Of a stretch of DNA of 64,000 nucleotides, positions 42,480-51,382 are shown piece after piece. The DNA lies in contig NZ_BCXD01000014.1 in assembly GCF_001894925.1 (NCBI RefSeq), positions 62,001-126,000 of the forward strand, read 5' to 3'. The notes under the pieces are model-generated. The model searched no databases, was not told the DNA's origin, and saw only the letters and a list, made by a program, of their open reading frames with translations. This DNA comes from Rhodococcus rhodnii NBRC 100604 (GTDB lineage Bacteria > Actinomycetota > Actinomycetes > Mycobacteriales > Mycobacteriaceae). The translations under genes were made by a program, and so were the position numbers. Within the stretch, counting starts at the first letter, position 1. Every line of letters starts with the position of its first letter.

Positions 42480-43168
42480 CCGGCCGCGGCGACGGCGACC
42501 GGGCCGCCGAACCCCGGGGCGACGAGTTCCACGACGCATCGCTGCGGGTCTCGATCGCGTTCGGCGTCGGAGTCGTCGTCACCGCGATCATCGTCGTCGC
42601 GGGTTCGTGGGGATACGCGGCGGCAGCGGGCTGGGACGCAGCGGCCGCGGTGTTCCTCGCGCTCACGTGGTGGCGCGTCGGGCCGATGGACGGGCGGACC
42701 ACCCGGGCGCACGCGACGCGCGAGGACGCGACGCAGCGGACCACGGACATCATCCTCGGCGCAGCCTCGGTAGCGAGTCTCGCGAGTGTCGTCGTGCTGC
42801 TGGTGCGGGCCTCGACGGAGGGCGGTGTCGCACGGATCGCGACGATCGCGCTCGGTCTGGCGACGATCGTGCTGTCCTGGTTCGTCGTCCACACCGTGTT
42901 CGCGTTGCGTTACGCGCGGCAGTACTACGCGCCGCCCGTCGGCGGCATCGACTTCGAGAACTCGGCCGACGATCCGCGCGAGGATCCCGCCTACTCGGAT
43001 TTCGCGTACGTCTCGTTCGTGCTGGGCATGACGTATCAGGTGTCGGACACGAACATCTCGTCGCACGCGATCCGGATGAGCGTGCTGCGGCAGTCGATGC
43101 TCTCGTACCTGTTCGGGACGTTCGTGCTGGCCGCAGCGGTCAATCTGTTCGTGACGCTGGGAACGTGA
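42476..43168 (+). CDS. DUF1345 family membrane protein
   Basis: 230 residues with an initial polar segment and about five transmembrane helices; family features include the long hydrophobic pairs, TWWRVGPMD, the loop YYAPPVGGIDFENSADDPREDPAYSDFAYVSF and the conserved GMTYQVSDTNISSHAIR motif. Function unknown. GTG 42476 overlaps the iminopeptidase stop by four bases, so the two are translated together although no functional link is known. Confidence 0.88.
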   Translation: MTGRGDGDRAAEPRGDEFHDASLRVSIAFGVGVVVTAIIVVAGSWGYAAAAGWDAAAAVFLALTWWRVGPMDGRTTRAHATREDATQRTTDIILGAASVASLASVVVLLVRASTEGGVARIATIALGLATIVLSWFVVHTVFALRYARQYYAPPVGGIDFENSADDPREDPAYSDFAYVSFVLGMTYQVSDTNISSHAIRMSVLRQSMLSYLFGTFVLAAAVNLFVTLGT

Positions 43169-43172
43169 CCGG

Positions 43173-43373
43173 TCAGTCCTTCCAGCCCTCGTTCCAGCGC
43201 CGGTCCTCGGCGTCGGCGGCCTCGGTGCGTTCGCGAGCCTTCTCGAGCGCGTGCTGCGCGGACTCACGGTCGGGGTACGGCCCGATGCGGTCGAACGTCG
43301 AGACCTGCCGACCCTGCGAAACCTCGCCGGTGGACAGGTCGTAGTACCAGAGCTTGTCGGGGTCCGTCGTCAT
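43173..43373 (-). CDS. Small SPOR-like protein
   Basis: 66 residues: TTDPDKLWYYDLSTGEVSQGRQVSTFDRIGPYPDRESAQHALEKARER and a charged tail ending EDRRWNEGWKD. The pattern of a short strand, an aromatic 'GPYPDRESA' turn and a helix resembles the SPOR-type small proteins annotated in actinobacteria next to this locus. Cytoplasmic, no signal. CACACT lies 6 bases before the ATG (weak -10). Its stop is 4 bases from the convergent DUF1345 stop. Confidence 0.75.
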   Translation of the reverse strand: MTTDPDKLWYYDLSTGEVSQGRQVSTFDRIGPYPDRESAQHALEKARERTEAADAEDRRWNEGWKD

Positions 43374-43451
43374 GGTGCGAGTGTGTCACTCCCGACACCA
43401 CATGTGTTCTTCTTCCCGGTGACGACACGCCCCTGTCGCCGCGAGCACTGT

Positions 43452-43457
43452 TACCCT
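43452..43457 (+). promoter_or_regulatory. -10 element TACCCT facing rnpB
   Basis: TACCCT on the plus strand, giving a start near 43464 and a leader of about 75 nt to the small frame at 43540. The leader contains a tandem 15-bp duplication (43486-43500 and 43501-43515, two mismatches). Confidence 0.45.
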
Positions 43458-43485
43458 CGGCGGCGGTCGGCCACCCGGCCGGCAC

Positions 43486-43515
43486 GGCTCGACCTCACAG
43501 GGCTCGACTTCACAA
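43486..43515 (+). repeat. Tandem 15-bp duplication in the leader of the small frame
   Basis: GGCTCGACCTCACAG followed directly by GGCTCGACTTCACAA, 13 of 15 bases identical. It lies between the TACCCT promoter candidate and the small coding frame at 43540. Confidence 0.6.
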
Positions 43516-43539
43516 GACGAGCGAACGAACGGAGCACAC

Positions 43540-43632
43540 GTGTCCACGATCCTGTTCGACCAGCTGGTGCCCTTCCTCGGGCCCGACGCCGCGGCCTACT
43601 GGGCCACGGTCTTCGCGATTCGCCCGATCTGA
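43540..43632 (+). CDS. Candidate 30-residue small protein beside rnpB
   Basis: GTG 43540 opens a 30-codon frame ending in TGA at 43630-43632, with GGAG 5 bases upstream and a TACCCT promoter candidate at 43452. The peptide STILFDQLVPFLGPDAAAYWATVFAIRPI is largely hydrophobic in its second half. Third codon positions are G or C in 29 of 30 codons, as in real genes of this window. The stop is about 20 bases from the 3' end of the convergent rnpB. I do not recognise a family; a small membrane-associated peptide is possible. Confidence 0.45.
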   Translation: MSTILFDQLVPFLGPDAAAYWATVFAIRPI

Positions 43633-43652
43633 CGTGCAGGCCACCGGGGGCG

Positions 43653-44074
<422 letters not shown>

Positions 44075-44082
44075 CGCCGACC

Positions 44083-44088
44083 AGTGTA
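44083..44088 (-). promoter_or_regulatory. rnpB -10 element TACACT
   Basis: TACACT on the minus strand ends about 8 bases before the first paired base of the RNase P RNA, so the predicted transcription start coincides with the RNA 5' end. Confidence 0.65.
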
Positions 44089-44129
44089 GAGCACCGCGAA
44101 GCGGCGTCCGGCCGCACTAGTGTGTGTCC

Positions 44130-44645
44130 ATGAACTACGTCGCGCTGCTGCGTGGGGTCAACGTCGGTGGGGTGACGCTGCGCTCGGCCGATCTCCGCGC
44201 GACGTTCTCCGCGACGCTCGGTTTCGGCGGCGTCCGTCCGGTGCTCGCGAGCGGCAACGTCGTCTTCGAGTCGCCCGAGACCGATCGGCTCGCTCTCGCC
44301 GAGCACATCACCGATGCGTTGCGCGCAGGCTTCGGATACGACGCCTGGACGCTCGTTCTGGACCTCGAGACGCTCGCCGGGATCGCCGACGGATATCCGT
44401 TCGATCTCGCCGACGACCGACAGCCGTACGTCGTGTTCGTGGCCGACGCCGGGTCGGCTGCGGAACTGGCTTCGGCCCCGCGCGGCGATGTGGACAGCGT
44501 CGCGGGTGGCGACGGTGTCGTCTACTGGGACGTCCCGAAGGGGCAGACGCTGGGCAGCACGTTCGGCCGCGAACTCGCGCGCAGCAGGTGGAAGTCCGGG
44601 ACGACGTCGCGCAATCTGCGCACGCTGCGGCGCATTCTCGCGTGA
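44130..44645 (+). CDS. DUF1697 family protein
   Basis: A cytoplasmic protein of unknown function, about 171 residues. Family features are the opening NYVALLRGVNVGG, the strand RPVLASGNVVFESPE, and the C-terminal RSRWKSGTTSRNLRTLRRIL. TAGTGT at 44118-44123 is 6 bases before ATG 44130, so a leaderless start there is preferred over GTG 44124. The stop overlaps the following transporter gene start by four bases. Divergent from rnpB. Confidence 0.88.
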   Translation: MNYVALLRGVNVGGVTLRSADLRATFSATLGFGGVRPVLASGNVVFESPETDRLALAEHITDALRAGFGYDAWTLVLDLETLAGIADGYPFDLADDRQPYVVFVADAGSAAELASAPRGDVDSVAGGDGVVYWDVPKGQTLGSTFGRELARSRWKSGTTSRNLRTLRRILA

Positions 44646-45883
44646 CCCTTCTCGCGGTCGCACTCGTCGCCGCGGTCCTCGTCTTCGCGATCGTCCGCCC
44701 GCGCGGGCTTCCCGAGATCGTCGTCGCGGCGCCGGCGGCCTTCGTCGCCGTGGCCAGCGGGCTCGTTCCGCTGGGGCGTGCCGCCGACACCGTGCGCGAA
44801 CTCGCCCCCACGGTCGCCTTCCTCGCGGCGATCCTCGTCGTCGGGCATCTCGCCGACGCGCACGGCGTGTTCCGGTGGACGGCGGCACTGTTCGATCGCC
44901 GGGCAGGAGATTCGCCGCGGGCGATGCTGCGCATGGTGTTCGTCGCGGCGACCGCGGTCACCGCGGTGCTCAGCCTCGACGCGACCGTCGTCCTGCTGAC
45001 GCCGATCGTCGTGGCCGCGGCACGGCGTGCGGGCATGGATCCCCGCCCGCACTCGTATGCGACGGTGCACCTGGCCAATTCAGCGTCGCTGCTGCTGCCG
45101 GTGTCGAACCTGACCAATCTCCTCGCCTTCGGTGCGACGGGGCTGACGTTCGTCGGGTTCGCGGCGACGATGGCGTTGCCGTGGCTGGTTGTCCTCGTCG
45201 TCCAGTTCGTCGTGGTGCGGGTGTACTTCCGCGACGCCCTCACCGCGAGACCGGCACCTCCTGCGCCGCAACAGAGCTCGCGCCCCGCCGAGCCGACGCC
45301 GGTGTTCGCGTTGACGGTGCTGGCGTTCACGCTCGCGGGTTTCGCGGTGTCGGGTGCCTTCGGCGTCGAGCCGGTGTGGGTGGCGCTCGCGGCCGCGATC
45401 GTGCTCGGTTCGGGTGCGCTGCACCACGGCACGAGCACGCCGCGACGCATCGTGCGCGCGGCGGACGTGTGGTTCTGCCTGTTCGTTCTCGCGCTCGGTG
45501 TCGTCGTCGACGGTGTGTCCTCCGGGACGCTCGGATCCGCTCTCGCCGAGGTGCTTCCGTCCGGCACGTCGTGGGGTGCGCTACTCGCGGTGGCCGTGGT
45601 CGCCGCGCTCGCGTCGAACGCCCTCAACAATCTTCCGGCGACGCTGCTGCTGCTCGCGGCGCTCGGGCCCACCGCCGAACCGGCACTGATCCTCGCGCTG
45701 CTGATCGGCGTGAACCTCGGACCCAACCTCACGTACGTCGGTTCGCTCGCGACCATGCTGTGGCGGCGGATCAGCGCACTCTCCGGCGAACCCGTCCAGC
45801 TCTCGACGTTCACGGCGGTCGGTGTGATCTCGACGCCACTCGCCCTCGTCGCCGCCGTGACAGCCCTGTGGTTGGTGACGTGA
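44642..45883 (+). CDS. ArsB/SLC13-type ion transporter
   Basis: 413 residues with about eleven or twelve transmembrane helices in two repeats, each with re-entrant loop motifs of the ArsB/NhaD superfamily (SLDATVVLLTPIVVAAARR and NALNNLPATLLLLAALG; NLGPNLTYVGSLATMLW). Such proteins extrude arsenite or move dicarboxylates or sodium ions. No ars regulator or arsenate reductase is adjacent, so the substrate is uncertain. GTG 44642 overlaps the DUF1697 stop by four bases; the upstream open frame lies inside that gene. Confidence 0.85.
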   Translation: MTLLAVALVAAVLVFAIVRPRGLPEIVVAAPAAFVAVASGLVPLGRAADTVRELAPTVAFLAAILVVGHLADAHGVFRWTAALFDRRAGDSPRAMLRMVFVAATAVTAVLSLDATVVLLTPIVVAAARRAGMDPRPHSYATVHLANSASLLLPVSNLTNLLAFGATGLTFVGFAATMALPWLVVLVVQFVVVRVYFRDALTARPAPPAPQQSSRPAEPTPVFALTVLAFTLAGFAVSGAFGVEPVWVALAAAIVLGSGALHHGTSTPRRIVRAADVWFCLFVLALGVVVDGVSSGTLGSALAEVLPSGTSWGALLAVAVVAALASNALNNLPATLLLLAALGPTAEPALILALLIGVNLGPNLTYVGSLATMLWRRISALSGEPVQLSTFTAVGVISTPLALVAAVTALWLVT

Positions 45884-45917
45884 TGGGGCTCGTGACGTGA
45901 TGGCGGCGGGCTCGCTT

Positions 45918-45979
45918 GCGCACCCGATATCGCCCCACGCACCCGAAATTCTAGGTGCGTAGCGGGAATTGTGGTGCGC
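45918..45979. repeat. Nested palindrome between convergent genes (GCACCC repeats)
   Basis: Outer dyad GCGCACC (45918-45924) with GGTGCGC (45973-45979) encloses an inner dyad ACGCACC (45937-45943) with GGTGCGT (45954-45960), plus partly paired CCGAAATT/GGGAATT blocks. The layout, two direct units facing two inverted ones, parallels the element at 8701-8779, also between convergent genes. It may act as a bidirectional terminator. Confidence 0.6.
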
Positions 45980-46026
45980 GAGCGGCGTCACTGCACGCGA
46001 GCGCGCCCGGTGACCGATCACCCGAG

Positions 46027-47154
46027 CTAGGCCAGATGCGACGTGTCGTTGACGAGCCGGACGGACGACCCGCCGTCACCGTAGAACTCGGCGATGCTCA
46101 ACGAGGCGAGATCGAGGTGCAGCTTGTAGAGCAGTCCCGGCCCGGCGTCGAGCGCGAGCTGCAGGAAGGTCTTGATGGGCGTGACGTGCGAGACGACGAG
46201 GACGTTGCCGCCCGCATAGCGCTCGGTCAGGTCGGCCCGCGTGGCCTCCACGCGCGCACGCACCGCGTCGAAACTCTCCCCGCCGGGTGCCGGAACGGAG
46301 GTGTCGGCGAGCCACTGCGCATGCACGTCCGGATCGCGCTCGGCGGCCTCGGTGAACGTCAGCCCTTCCCAGTCGCCGAAGTCCGTCTCGATCAGTCCCT
46401 CGTGTTCCGTCACCGGAAGGCCGAGGGCGTCGGCGACGGCGGTCGCCGTGGCGTGAGCACGCGCGAGCGGCGACGTCACGACGGCGGCGACACCGCCGCG
46501 ATCGCCGAAACGCCGTGCGGCACGGGCGGCCTGCGTGCGGCCGAGATCGGTCAGCCCGGGGTTGCCGCGTCCCGAATAGCGCTTCTCCACCGAGAGCGGC
46601 GTCTGGCCGTGACGGAGCAGCAGCAGCCGGGTCGGCGCTCCCGACGTCGCCATCCAGCCCGGCGACTGCGGCGCCGCGACGGGCGCCTTCGTGCCGTGCT
46701 CGGCCTTGGGGTCGGGCGGGAGCGGAGCTGCCGGATCGGCCGTGCCGGCATCCATCGCCTCGTTCGCGAGCAGATCCGCCCGTGCGTTGCGGGCACGCGG
46801 GATCCACGTGTAGGAGACGGTATCGAACTGCGCCGCAATGCCTTTCGCCTCACGATGGAGGACGGCAAGATCGGCGTTCTTGACCTTCCAGCGCCCGCTC
46901 ATCTGCTCGACGACGAGCTTGGAGTCCATCCGAACCTCGACCTCGCGGGCACCGAGATCGGCGGCCGCGCGCAGTCCCGCGATCAGGCCGCTGTACTCGG
47001 CGACGTTGTTCGTCGTCGTACCGAGGAACTGCTTGCGCTCGGCCAGCACTGCGTCGTGGGAGTCGAGGACGACGGCCCCGTACCCGGCGGGTCCGGGGTT
47101 GCCGCGCGAACCGCCGTCGGCCTCGACGACGACCGACGTCGCGGCGCTGCTCAC
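46027..47154 (-). CDS. Bifunctional RNase HI / histidine phosphatase (CobC-like)
   Basis: 375 residues. The N-terminal RNase H domain (about 1-135) has the catalytic acid motifs EADGGSRGNPGPAGYGAV, NNVAEYSGLIAGL and VRMDSKLVVEQMSG plus RARNARADLLANEAM; it removes RNA from RNA-DNA hybrids. A Pro-rich linker leads to a histidine phosphatase domain (about 165-375) with the RHGQT motif, like alpha-ribazole phosphatase. The fusion is known for Rv2228c. GTG 47154 overlaps the upstream gene's stop by four bases, so the two are translationally coupled. Confidence 0.92.
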   Translation of the reverse strand: MSSAATSVVVEADGGSRGNPGPAGYGAVVLDSHDAVLAERKQFLGTTTNNVAEYSGLIAGLRAAADLGAREVEVRMDSKLVVEQMSGRWKVKNADLAVLHREAKGIAAQFDTVSYTWIPRARNARADLLANEAMDAGTADPAAPLPPDPKAEHGTKAPVAAPQSPGWMATSGAPTRLLLLRHGQTPLSVEKRYSGRGNPGLTDLGRTQAARAARRFGDRGGVAAVVTSPLARAHATATAVADALGLPVTEHEGLIETDFGDWEGLTFTEAAERDPDVHAQWLADTSVPAPGGESFDAVRARVEATRADLTERYAGGNVLVVSHVTPIKTFLQLALDAGPGLLYKLHLDLASLSIAEFYGDGGSSVRLVNDTSHLA

Positions 47155-47888
47155 AAGCCGGATTCCTTGGTGCGGACGAGGATCGCGCCGCACTCGGGGC
47201 ACCGGACGACCTCGTCGGCGGGTGTCGCCGAGATCCGGGCGATCTCGCCGCGATCGAGTTCGATCCGGCACGCGCCGCATCGGCGGGCCTGCAGCAACGC
47301 GGCCCCGATCCCGCGCGACGCGCGCTGCTTCTCGTAGACGGCCAGGAGGTCGTCGGGCAGCCCGGCGACGAGTTCGTCGCGGTTGCCCGTGCGCGCCTGG
47401 ATCGCCGAGTCGACGTCCGCGAGAGCGTCGTCACGGCGACGCTGTGCATCGATCAGTTCGTCCTCGGCCTTCGACAGCTGCGCGCCGGCGTGCGAGTGAT
47501 CGGCCTGCGTCGCCTCGCGCCGTTCCATGACCTCGAGGAGTTCGCCCTCGAGCAGTCCCTGCCGACGCTCGAGGCTGCCGAGTTCGTGTTCGAGCTCGGT
47601 GAGCTGCTTCGCCCCGACCGAGCCGCCTTGCAGCAGCGAACGGTCACGATCGCCGCGCTTGCGGACGGCGTCCACCTCGCCCTCGAGCTTGCGGATGTCG
47701 CGGTCGAGGTCGTCGATGGCGATCTCGACGGCGACCGCGGCGTCCTTGCGCGAGACCCGCTCCGCCTCGAGCCGATCGACCTCGGCCTGCTCGGGCAGGT
47801 GTCCCCGGCGATGTGCCAGTCGTGCGAGCTCGGCGTCCACCCCGGCGACCTCGAGCAGCCGGGACTGAACAGTGGGTTCGACGTTCAA
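47151..47888 (-). CDS. C4-type zinc ribbon / coiled-coil protein
   Basis: 245 residues: a long heptad-patterned coiled coil (about 15-180; AELARLAHRRGHLPEQAEVDRLEAE... LGSLERRQGLLEGELLEVMERRE) ending in a zinc ribbon with two Cys pairs, C-G-A-C and C-P-E-C. Function unknown; the bacterial family is often next to nif3-like genes. No ATG or GTG fits; TTG 47888 has CAGGAG 8 bases upstream and gives the family length, so I chose it (GTG 47927 is an alternative). Part of a minus-strand operon Nif3-like, zinc ribbon, RNase H fusion. Confidence 0.87.
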   Translation of the reverse strand: MNVEPTVQSRLLEVAGVDAELARLAHRRGHLPEQAEVDRLEAERVSRKDAAVAVEIAIDDLDRDIRKLEGEVDAVRKRGDRDRSLLQGGSVGAKQLTELEHELGSLERRQGLLEGELLEVMERREATQADHSHAGAQLSKAEDELIDAQRRRDDALADVDSAIQARTGNRDELVAGLPDDLLAVYEKQRASRGIGAALLQARRCGACRIELDRGEIARISATPADEVVRCPECGAILVRTKESGL

Positions 47889-47940
47889 CTGCGCAACTCC
47901 TGATGGTGAAAGGGCGGTAGTTGCCACCGTACCGCGCGAG

Positions 47941-49089
47941 TCACGCGGAGTCGGTGTCGCATCCGTGGCCCCCGAGCGTCCACGGGTCGGTCCGCAGCGC
48001 GCTGATCGTGCACGTCGTTCCCCGATCGGCGAAGGCACGATCGAGGACGTCTTTCGCCTGCCCGCACCACGGCTGCTCGCTCGCCCAGTGTGCGACGTCG
48101 ATCAGGGCGGGGCCGCCCGCCCGCAGATGCTCGTCCGCGGGGTGATGCCGCAGGTCCGCGGTGACGAAGACGTCGACGCCGAGCCGCGTGACCGCACCGA
48201 GCAGCGAGTCGCCTGCACCGCCCGACACGGCGACCCGCCGCACCGGTGCGTCCGGGTCACCCGCGGCGCGCACACCCCATGTCGTCCGCGGCAGCGCGCG
48301 AGACACCCGCTCGGTGAACTCCCGCAGCGTCGTCTCCCCCACGGTGCCGACCCGGCCGAGCCCGCGGGCCGTGGGAACGCCCGCCTGCTCGAACACGCCG
48401 AACGCCATCTCCTCGTACGGGTGTGCACCGCGCATCGCCGCGACGACGGCGCCTCGCGCCCGCCGCGGCGCGACGACCTCGATCCGGATCTCGGCGAGCC
48501 GCTCGAGTACCCCGACCTCCCCGACCGCGGGGCGGGCGCCCGACTCGGGCAGGAACTGCCCGGTGCCCGTGACCTCCCAGCTGCAGTCGCGGTACTCGCC
48601 GAGGGCGCCCGCGCCGGCGTCGAACATCGCCCGGCGCACCGGCTCGGCGTCGCCGGGCGGCACGTACACGACGATCTTGTCGACGGGATCGGACGGAATC
48701 GGCTCGATCGGCCCCTCGACCTCGACGCCGAGCACTGCGGCGAGCGCGTCCGAGACACCCGGGTCCGCGGAGTCGGCGTTGGTGTGCGCCGTGAACAGCG
48801 CGCACCCGGCACGGATCAGCCGATGCACGAGCGCACCCTTGGGCGTCGCCGCACTCACAGTGTCCACGCCACGCAACAGCAGCGGATGATGCACCAGCAG
48901 CAGATCGGCACCCGACGCGATCGCGTCGTCGACGACCTCGGCGGTGGCGTCGACGGCGACGACGACGCGCTCCACGACGTCGGCCGGATCGCCGCACACC
49001 AGCCCGACCGAATCCCACGACTCCGCCAGATGGGGCGGGTACGCGGCATCGAGGGTCGCGATCACCTCGGCGAGCGTCGGTGCTGTCAC
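47941..49089 (-). CDS. Nif3-like dinuclear metal centre hexameric protein
   Basis: 382 residues of the Nif3/YqfO family, which forms hexamers with a two-metal site and resembles GTP cyclohydrolase I; function is not settled. Metal ligands are visible in [30 protein letters not shown] and the C-terminal [13 protein letters not shown] and [10 protein letters not shown] middle insert carrying [13 protein letters not shown] is the PII-like domain. GTG 49089 has CAGGAG 6 bases upstream; the frame extends to 49413 without family character. First gene of the minus-strand operon. Confidence 0.92.
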   Translation of the reverse strand: MTAPTLAEVIATLDAAYPPHLAESWDSVGLVCGDPADVVERVVVAVDATAEVVDDAIASGADLLLVHHPLLLRGVDTVSAATPKGALVHRLIRAGCALFTAHTNADSADPGVSDALAAVLGVEVEGPIEPIPSDPVDKIVVYVPPGDAEPVRRAMFDAGAGALGEYRDCSWEVTGTGQFLPESGARPAVGEVGVLERLAEIRIEVVAPRRARGAVVAAMRGAHPYEEMAFGVFEQAGVPTARGLGRVGTVGETTLREFTERVSRALPRTTWGVRAAGDPDAPVRRVAVSGGAGDSLLGAVTRLGVDVFVTADLRHHPADEHLRAGGPALIDVAHWASEQPWCGQAKDVLDRAFADRGTTCTISALRTDPWTLGGHGCDTDSA

Positions 49090-49189
49090 GGTGAACTCCT
49101 GACGTTGATGTGCTCGGTGGCCCCGGTCTGTCGTATCACCACGAGCGGCCGTTCGGGGCGCGCGGCGGCGAAGTGGGACACTCGGCGAC

Positions 49190-49870
49190 GTGACGACCGA
49201 GCATTCCGCACCGGCCCCCATCGTGCTGTTCGACCTCGACGGGACGATCACCGACTCGGCGCCCGGGATCCACCGGACGTTCCGGCACGCGCTCGCCGCC
49301 GTCGACCGACCGGTCCCCGGCGACGACGTCCTCGCCACCATCATCGGCCCGCCGATGCGCGACACCTTCGTGCGGCTCGGGTTCGATCCGCCGACCGCCG
49401 AGCGAGCGATCACCGCCTACACCGAGCGGTACGACGAGCAGGGCTGGGCGGAGAACTCGGTGTATCCCGGGATGCGCGACGTCCTGCGCACGGCACGGGA
49501 GCTGGGACTGCGGACGGCGGTCGCGACATCGAAGGCCGAGCCGTTCGCCGCCCGGATCCTCGAACACTTCGACCTCACGCAGTATCTCGACTTCGTCGGC
49601 GGCGCGACGCTCGACGGCTCACGTCGCGCGAAGTCCGACGTCATCGCGCATTCGTTGCGCGCGCTCGGCGTGAATCCCGGCGAGCACGACGGCGTCCCGA
49701 TCGTCATGGTCGGCGACCGCGAACACGACGTCGAGGGTGCCGCGCTATGGGGCGTGAAGGCCGTGTTCGTCGCCTGGGGCTACGGCGCCCCCGCCGAAGC
49801 CGAGCACGCGTGGCGTACGGTCGCGACGACCGGCGAACTCGAGGAGGTCCTGCGTGAGCTCGCGCGATGA
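49190..49870 (+). CDS. HAD-superfamily hydrolase (PtkA/phosphoglycolate phosphatase-like)
   Basis: 226 residues with HAD motif [10 protein letters not shown] (nucleophile Asp15, acid Asp17), motif II VATSKAE, a Lys in RRAKSDVI and motif [14 protein letters not shown]. The next gene is PtpA, and in M. tuberculosis the HAD protein at this position (Rv2232, PtkA) is reported to act as a tyrosine kinase on PtpA; by family it may simply be a phosphatase. GTG 49190 is preceded 7 bases upstream by GACACT. The 3' end overlaps ptpA by 17 bases. Confidence 0.88.
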   Translation: MTTEHSAPAPIVLFDLDGTITDSAPGIHRTFRHALAAVDRPVPGDDVLATIIGPPMRDTFVRLGFDPPTAERAITAYTERYDEQGWAENSVYPGMRDVLRTARELGLRTAVATSKAEPFAARILEHFDLTQYLDFVGGATLDGSRRAKSDVIAHSLRALGVNPGEHDGVPIVMVGDREHDVEGAALWGVKAVFVAWGYGAPAEAEHAWRTVATTGELEEVLRELAR

Positions 49871-50345
49871 CGGACCACTGCACGTGACGTTCGTGTGCAC
49901 CGGCAACATCTGCCGCTCGCCGATGGCGGAGCTCGTCCTGCGGCGCCGGCTCGAGGACGCGGGCCTGTCCGGCGTCGTCCGGGTGAGCAGCGCGGGTACC
50001 GACGGCTGGCACATCGGCGAGCGCGCCGACGAGCGCGCCGAGGAGGTCCTGCGCGAGCACGGCTATCCGACGGATCACAGCGCCGCGCAGGTCGGCGACG
50101 AGCACACATCCGCAGACCTCGTCGTCGCGCTCGCGACGAGCCACGACCGGCACCTCGCCGGTCTCGGGGTGCCCACCGAACGCCGCCGGCTGCTGCGCAG
50201 CTTCGACCCCGACGCCGACGGCGACTCGGTCGCGGACCCGTACTACGGCGACCGCGCCGACTTCGAGGAGGTGCTGCGTCAGATCGAAGCCGCGGCTCCC
50301 GGCATCGTCGAGTGGGTGCGCGAACACGCCCCCGACGCACCGTAG
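49854..50345 (+). CDS. ptpA: Low-molecular-weight protein tyrosine phosphatase
   Basis: 163 residues. The phosphate-binding loop V-C15-T-G-N-I-C20-R21-S is complete, with nucleophile Cys15, neighbouring Cys20 and Arg21, and the general-acid Asp is in the C-terminal DPYYG motif near residue 126. In M. tuberculosis the homologue is secreted into macrophages; no signal peptide is visible here. GTG 49854 lies inside the HAD gene (17-base overlap), suggesting coupled expression. Confidence 0.92.
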   Translation: MSSRDDGPLHVTFVCTGNICRSPMAELVLRRRLEDAGLSGVVRVSSAGTDGWHIGERADERAEEVLREHGYPTDHSAAQVGDEHTSADLVVALATSHDRHLAGLGVPTERRRLLRSFDPDADGDSVADPYYGDRADFEEVLRQIEAAAPGIVEWVREHAPDAP

Positions 50346-50374
50346 TACTCGGGCTACCGGCTACCGTGGACGCC

Positions 50375-51373
50375 GTGGGACGGCTCAAGTTTCTGTTGCG
50401 CCCCGGCTGGCTCGTGCTCGCCGCGCTGGTGCTGGCGTTCGCGTTCCTGTGCTTCTACATCCTCGCGCCGTGGCAGCTGGGCAAGAACACGAGCACCGAG
50501 CACCGCAATCAGCTCATCGCCGATTCGATGGAAGCGCCGGTCGTCCCGATCACCGACATCACGAGCGGCGGCACCGTCGCGACCGACGACGAATGGCGCT
50601 CCGTCACCGCGACCGGCGAGTACGTCCAGGATGCGGACGTCCTCGTGCGACTGCGGTCCATCGACGGGCGCCCCGCCTACGAGGTGCTGACTCCCTTCGC
50701 GCTCGATTCGGGTGACGCCGTGCTCGTGAATCGCGGCTACGTGCGCCCCGAGGAGGGCACGGCGGCACCGCCGGTCGAGGCACCGCCGAGCGGTGAGCAG
50801 ACCCTGCTGGGCCGGATTCGCCTGGCCGAGCCCGTCGTCCCCGGCCGCGAGCCGCTCGTCGAGGACGGCGTCCCGCAGGTCTACACGATCGCCCCCGGGC
50901 CGATCGGCGAGATCGTCGGTATGCCACTGCTCGACGGGTACGTCCAGCTCGAAGCCGATCAGGCGGGCGGGCTCGGCCTGATCCCGCTGCCCCAGCTCGA
51001 CGCCGGGCCGTACCTGTCCTACGGGCTCCAGTGGGTCGCGTTCGGCATCATGGCGCCGCTCGGGCTCGCGTACTTCGTCCGCGCCGAGTTGCGCGAGCGT
51101 CGCAAGAGCCGGGCACGCGCCGCCGGTGAGGCTCCGGCGCCCGTCGAGCCTGTCTCTCCAGAGCCTGTGGCTCCCGAGCCCCGCACTCCGGCGCGTACCG
51201 ACGCTGACTCCGATACGCCCGAGGTCTACATGGGCGACATCGCGATTCCCACGGGCCCGTTCCGTCGGCGCAGGCGATCGGCGCAGCGCGATCGGTCGCT
51301 CCCCGAGGACGCCCCCACCGAGAACACCTCACACGACTCGGCCAAGCTCGCCGATCGTTACGGCCGGCGCTGA
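50375..51373 (+). CDS. SURF1-family cytochrome oxidase assembly protein
   Basis: Helps assemble cytochrome c oxidase, whose subunits CtaE, CtaC and CtaF are encoded at 3.7-10.4 kb. 332 residues: transmembrane helix at about 10-30 (RPGWLVLAALVLAFAFLCFYILAPWQLG), a periplasmic domain with GRPAYEVLTPFAL and VLVNRGYVRPEEG, a second helix near 215-235 (YGLQWVAFGIMAPLGLAYFV) and a long basic/Pro-rich cytoplasmic tail. TACCGT at 50362-50367 lies 7 bases before GTG 50375: leaderless. Position matches Rv2235. Confidence 0.9.
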   Translation: MGRLKFLLRPGWLVLAALVLAFAFLCFYILAPWQLGKNTSTEHRNQLIADSMEAPVVPITDITSGGTVATDDEWRSVTATGEYVQDADVLVRLRSIDGRPAYEVLTPFALDSGDAVLVNRGYVRPEEGTAAPPVEAPPSGEQTLLGRIRLAEPVVPGREPLVEDGVPQVYTIAPGPIGEIVGMPLLDGYVQLEADQAGGLGLIPLPQLDAGPYLSYGLQWVAFGIMAPLGLAYFVRAELRERRKSRARAAGEAPAPVEPVSPEPVAPEPRTPARTDADSDTPEVYMGDIAIPTGPFRRRRRSAQRDRSLPEDAPTENTSHDSAKLADRYGRR

Positions 51374-51382
51374 CCGACCGCG

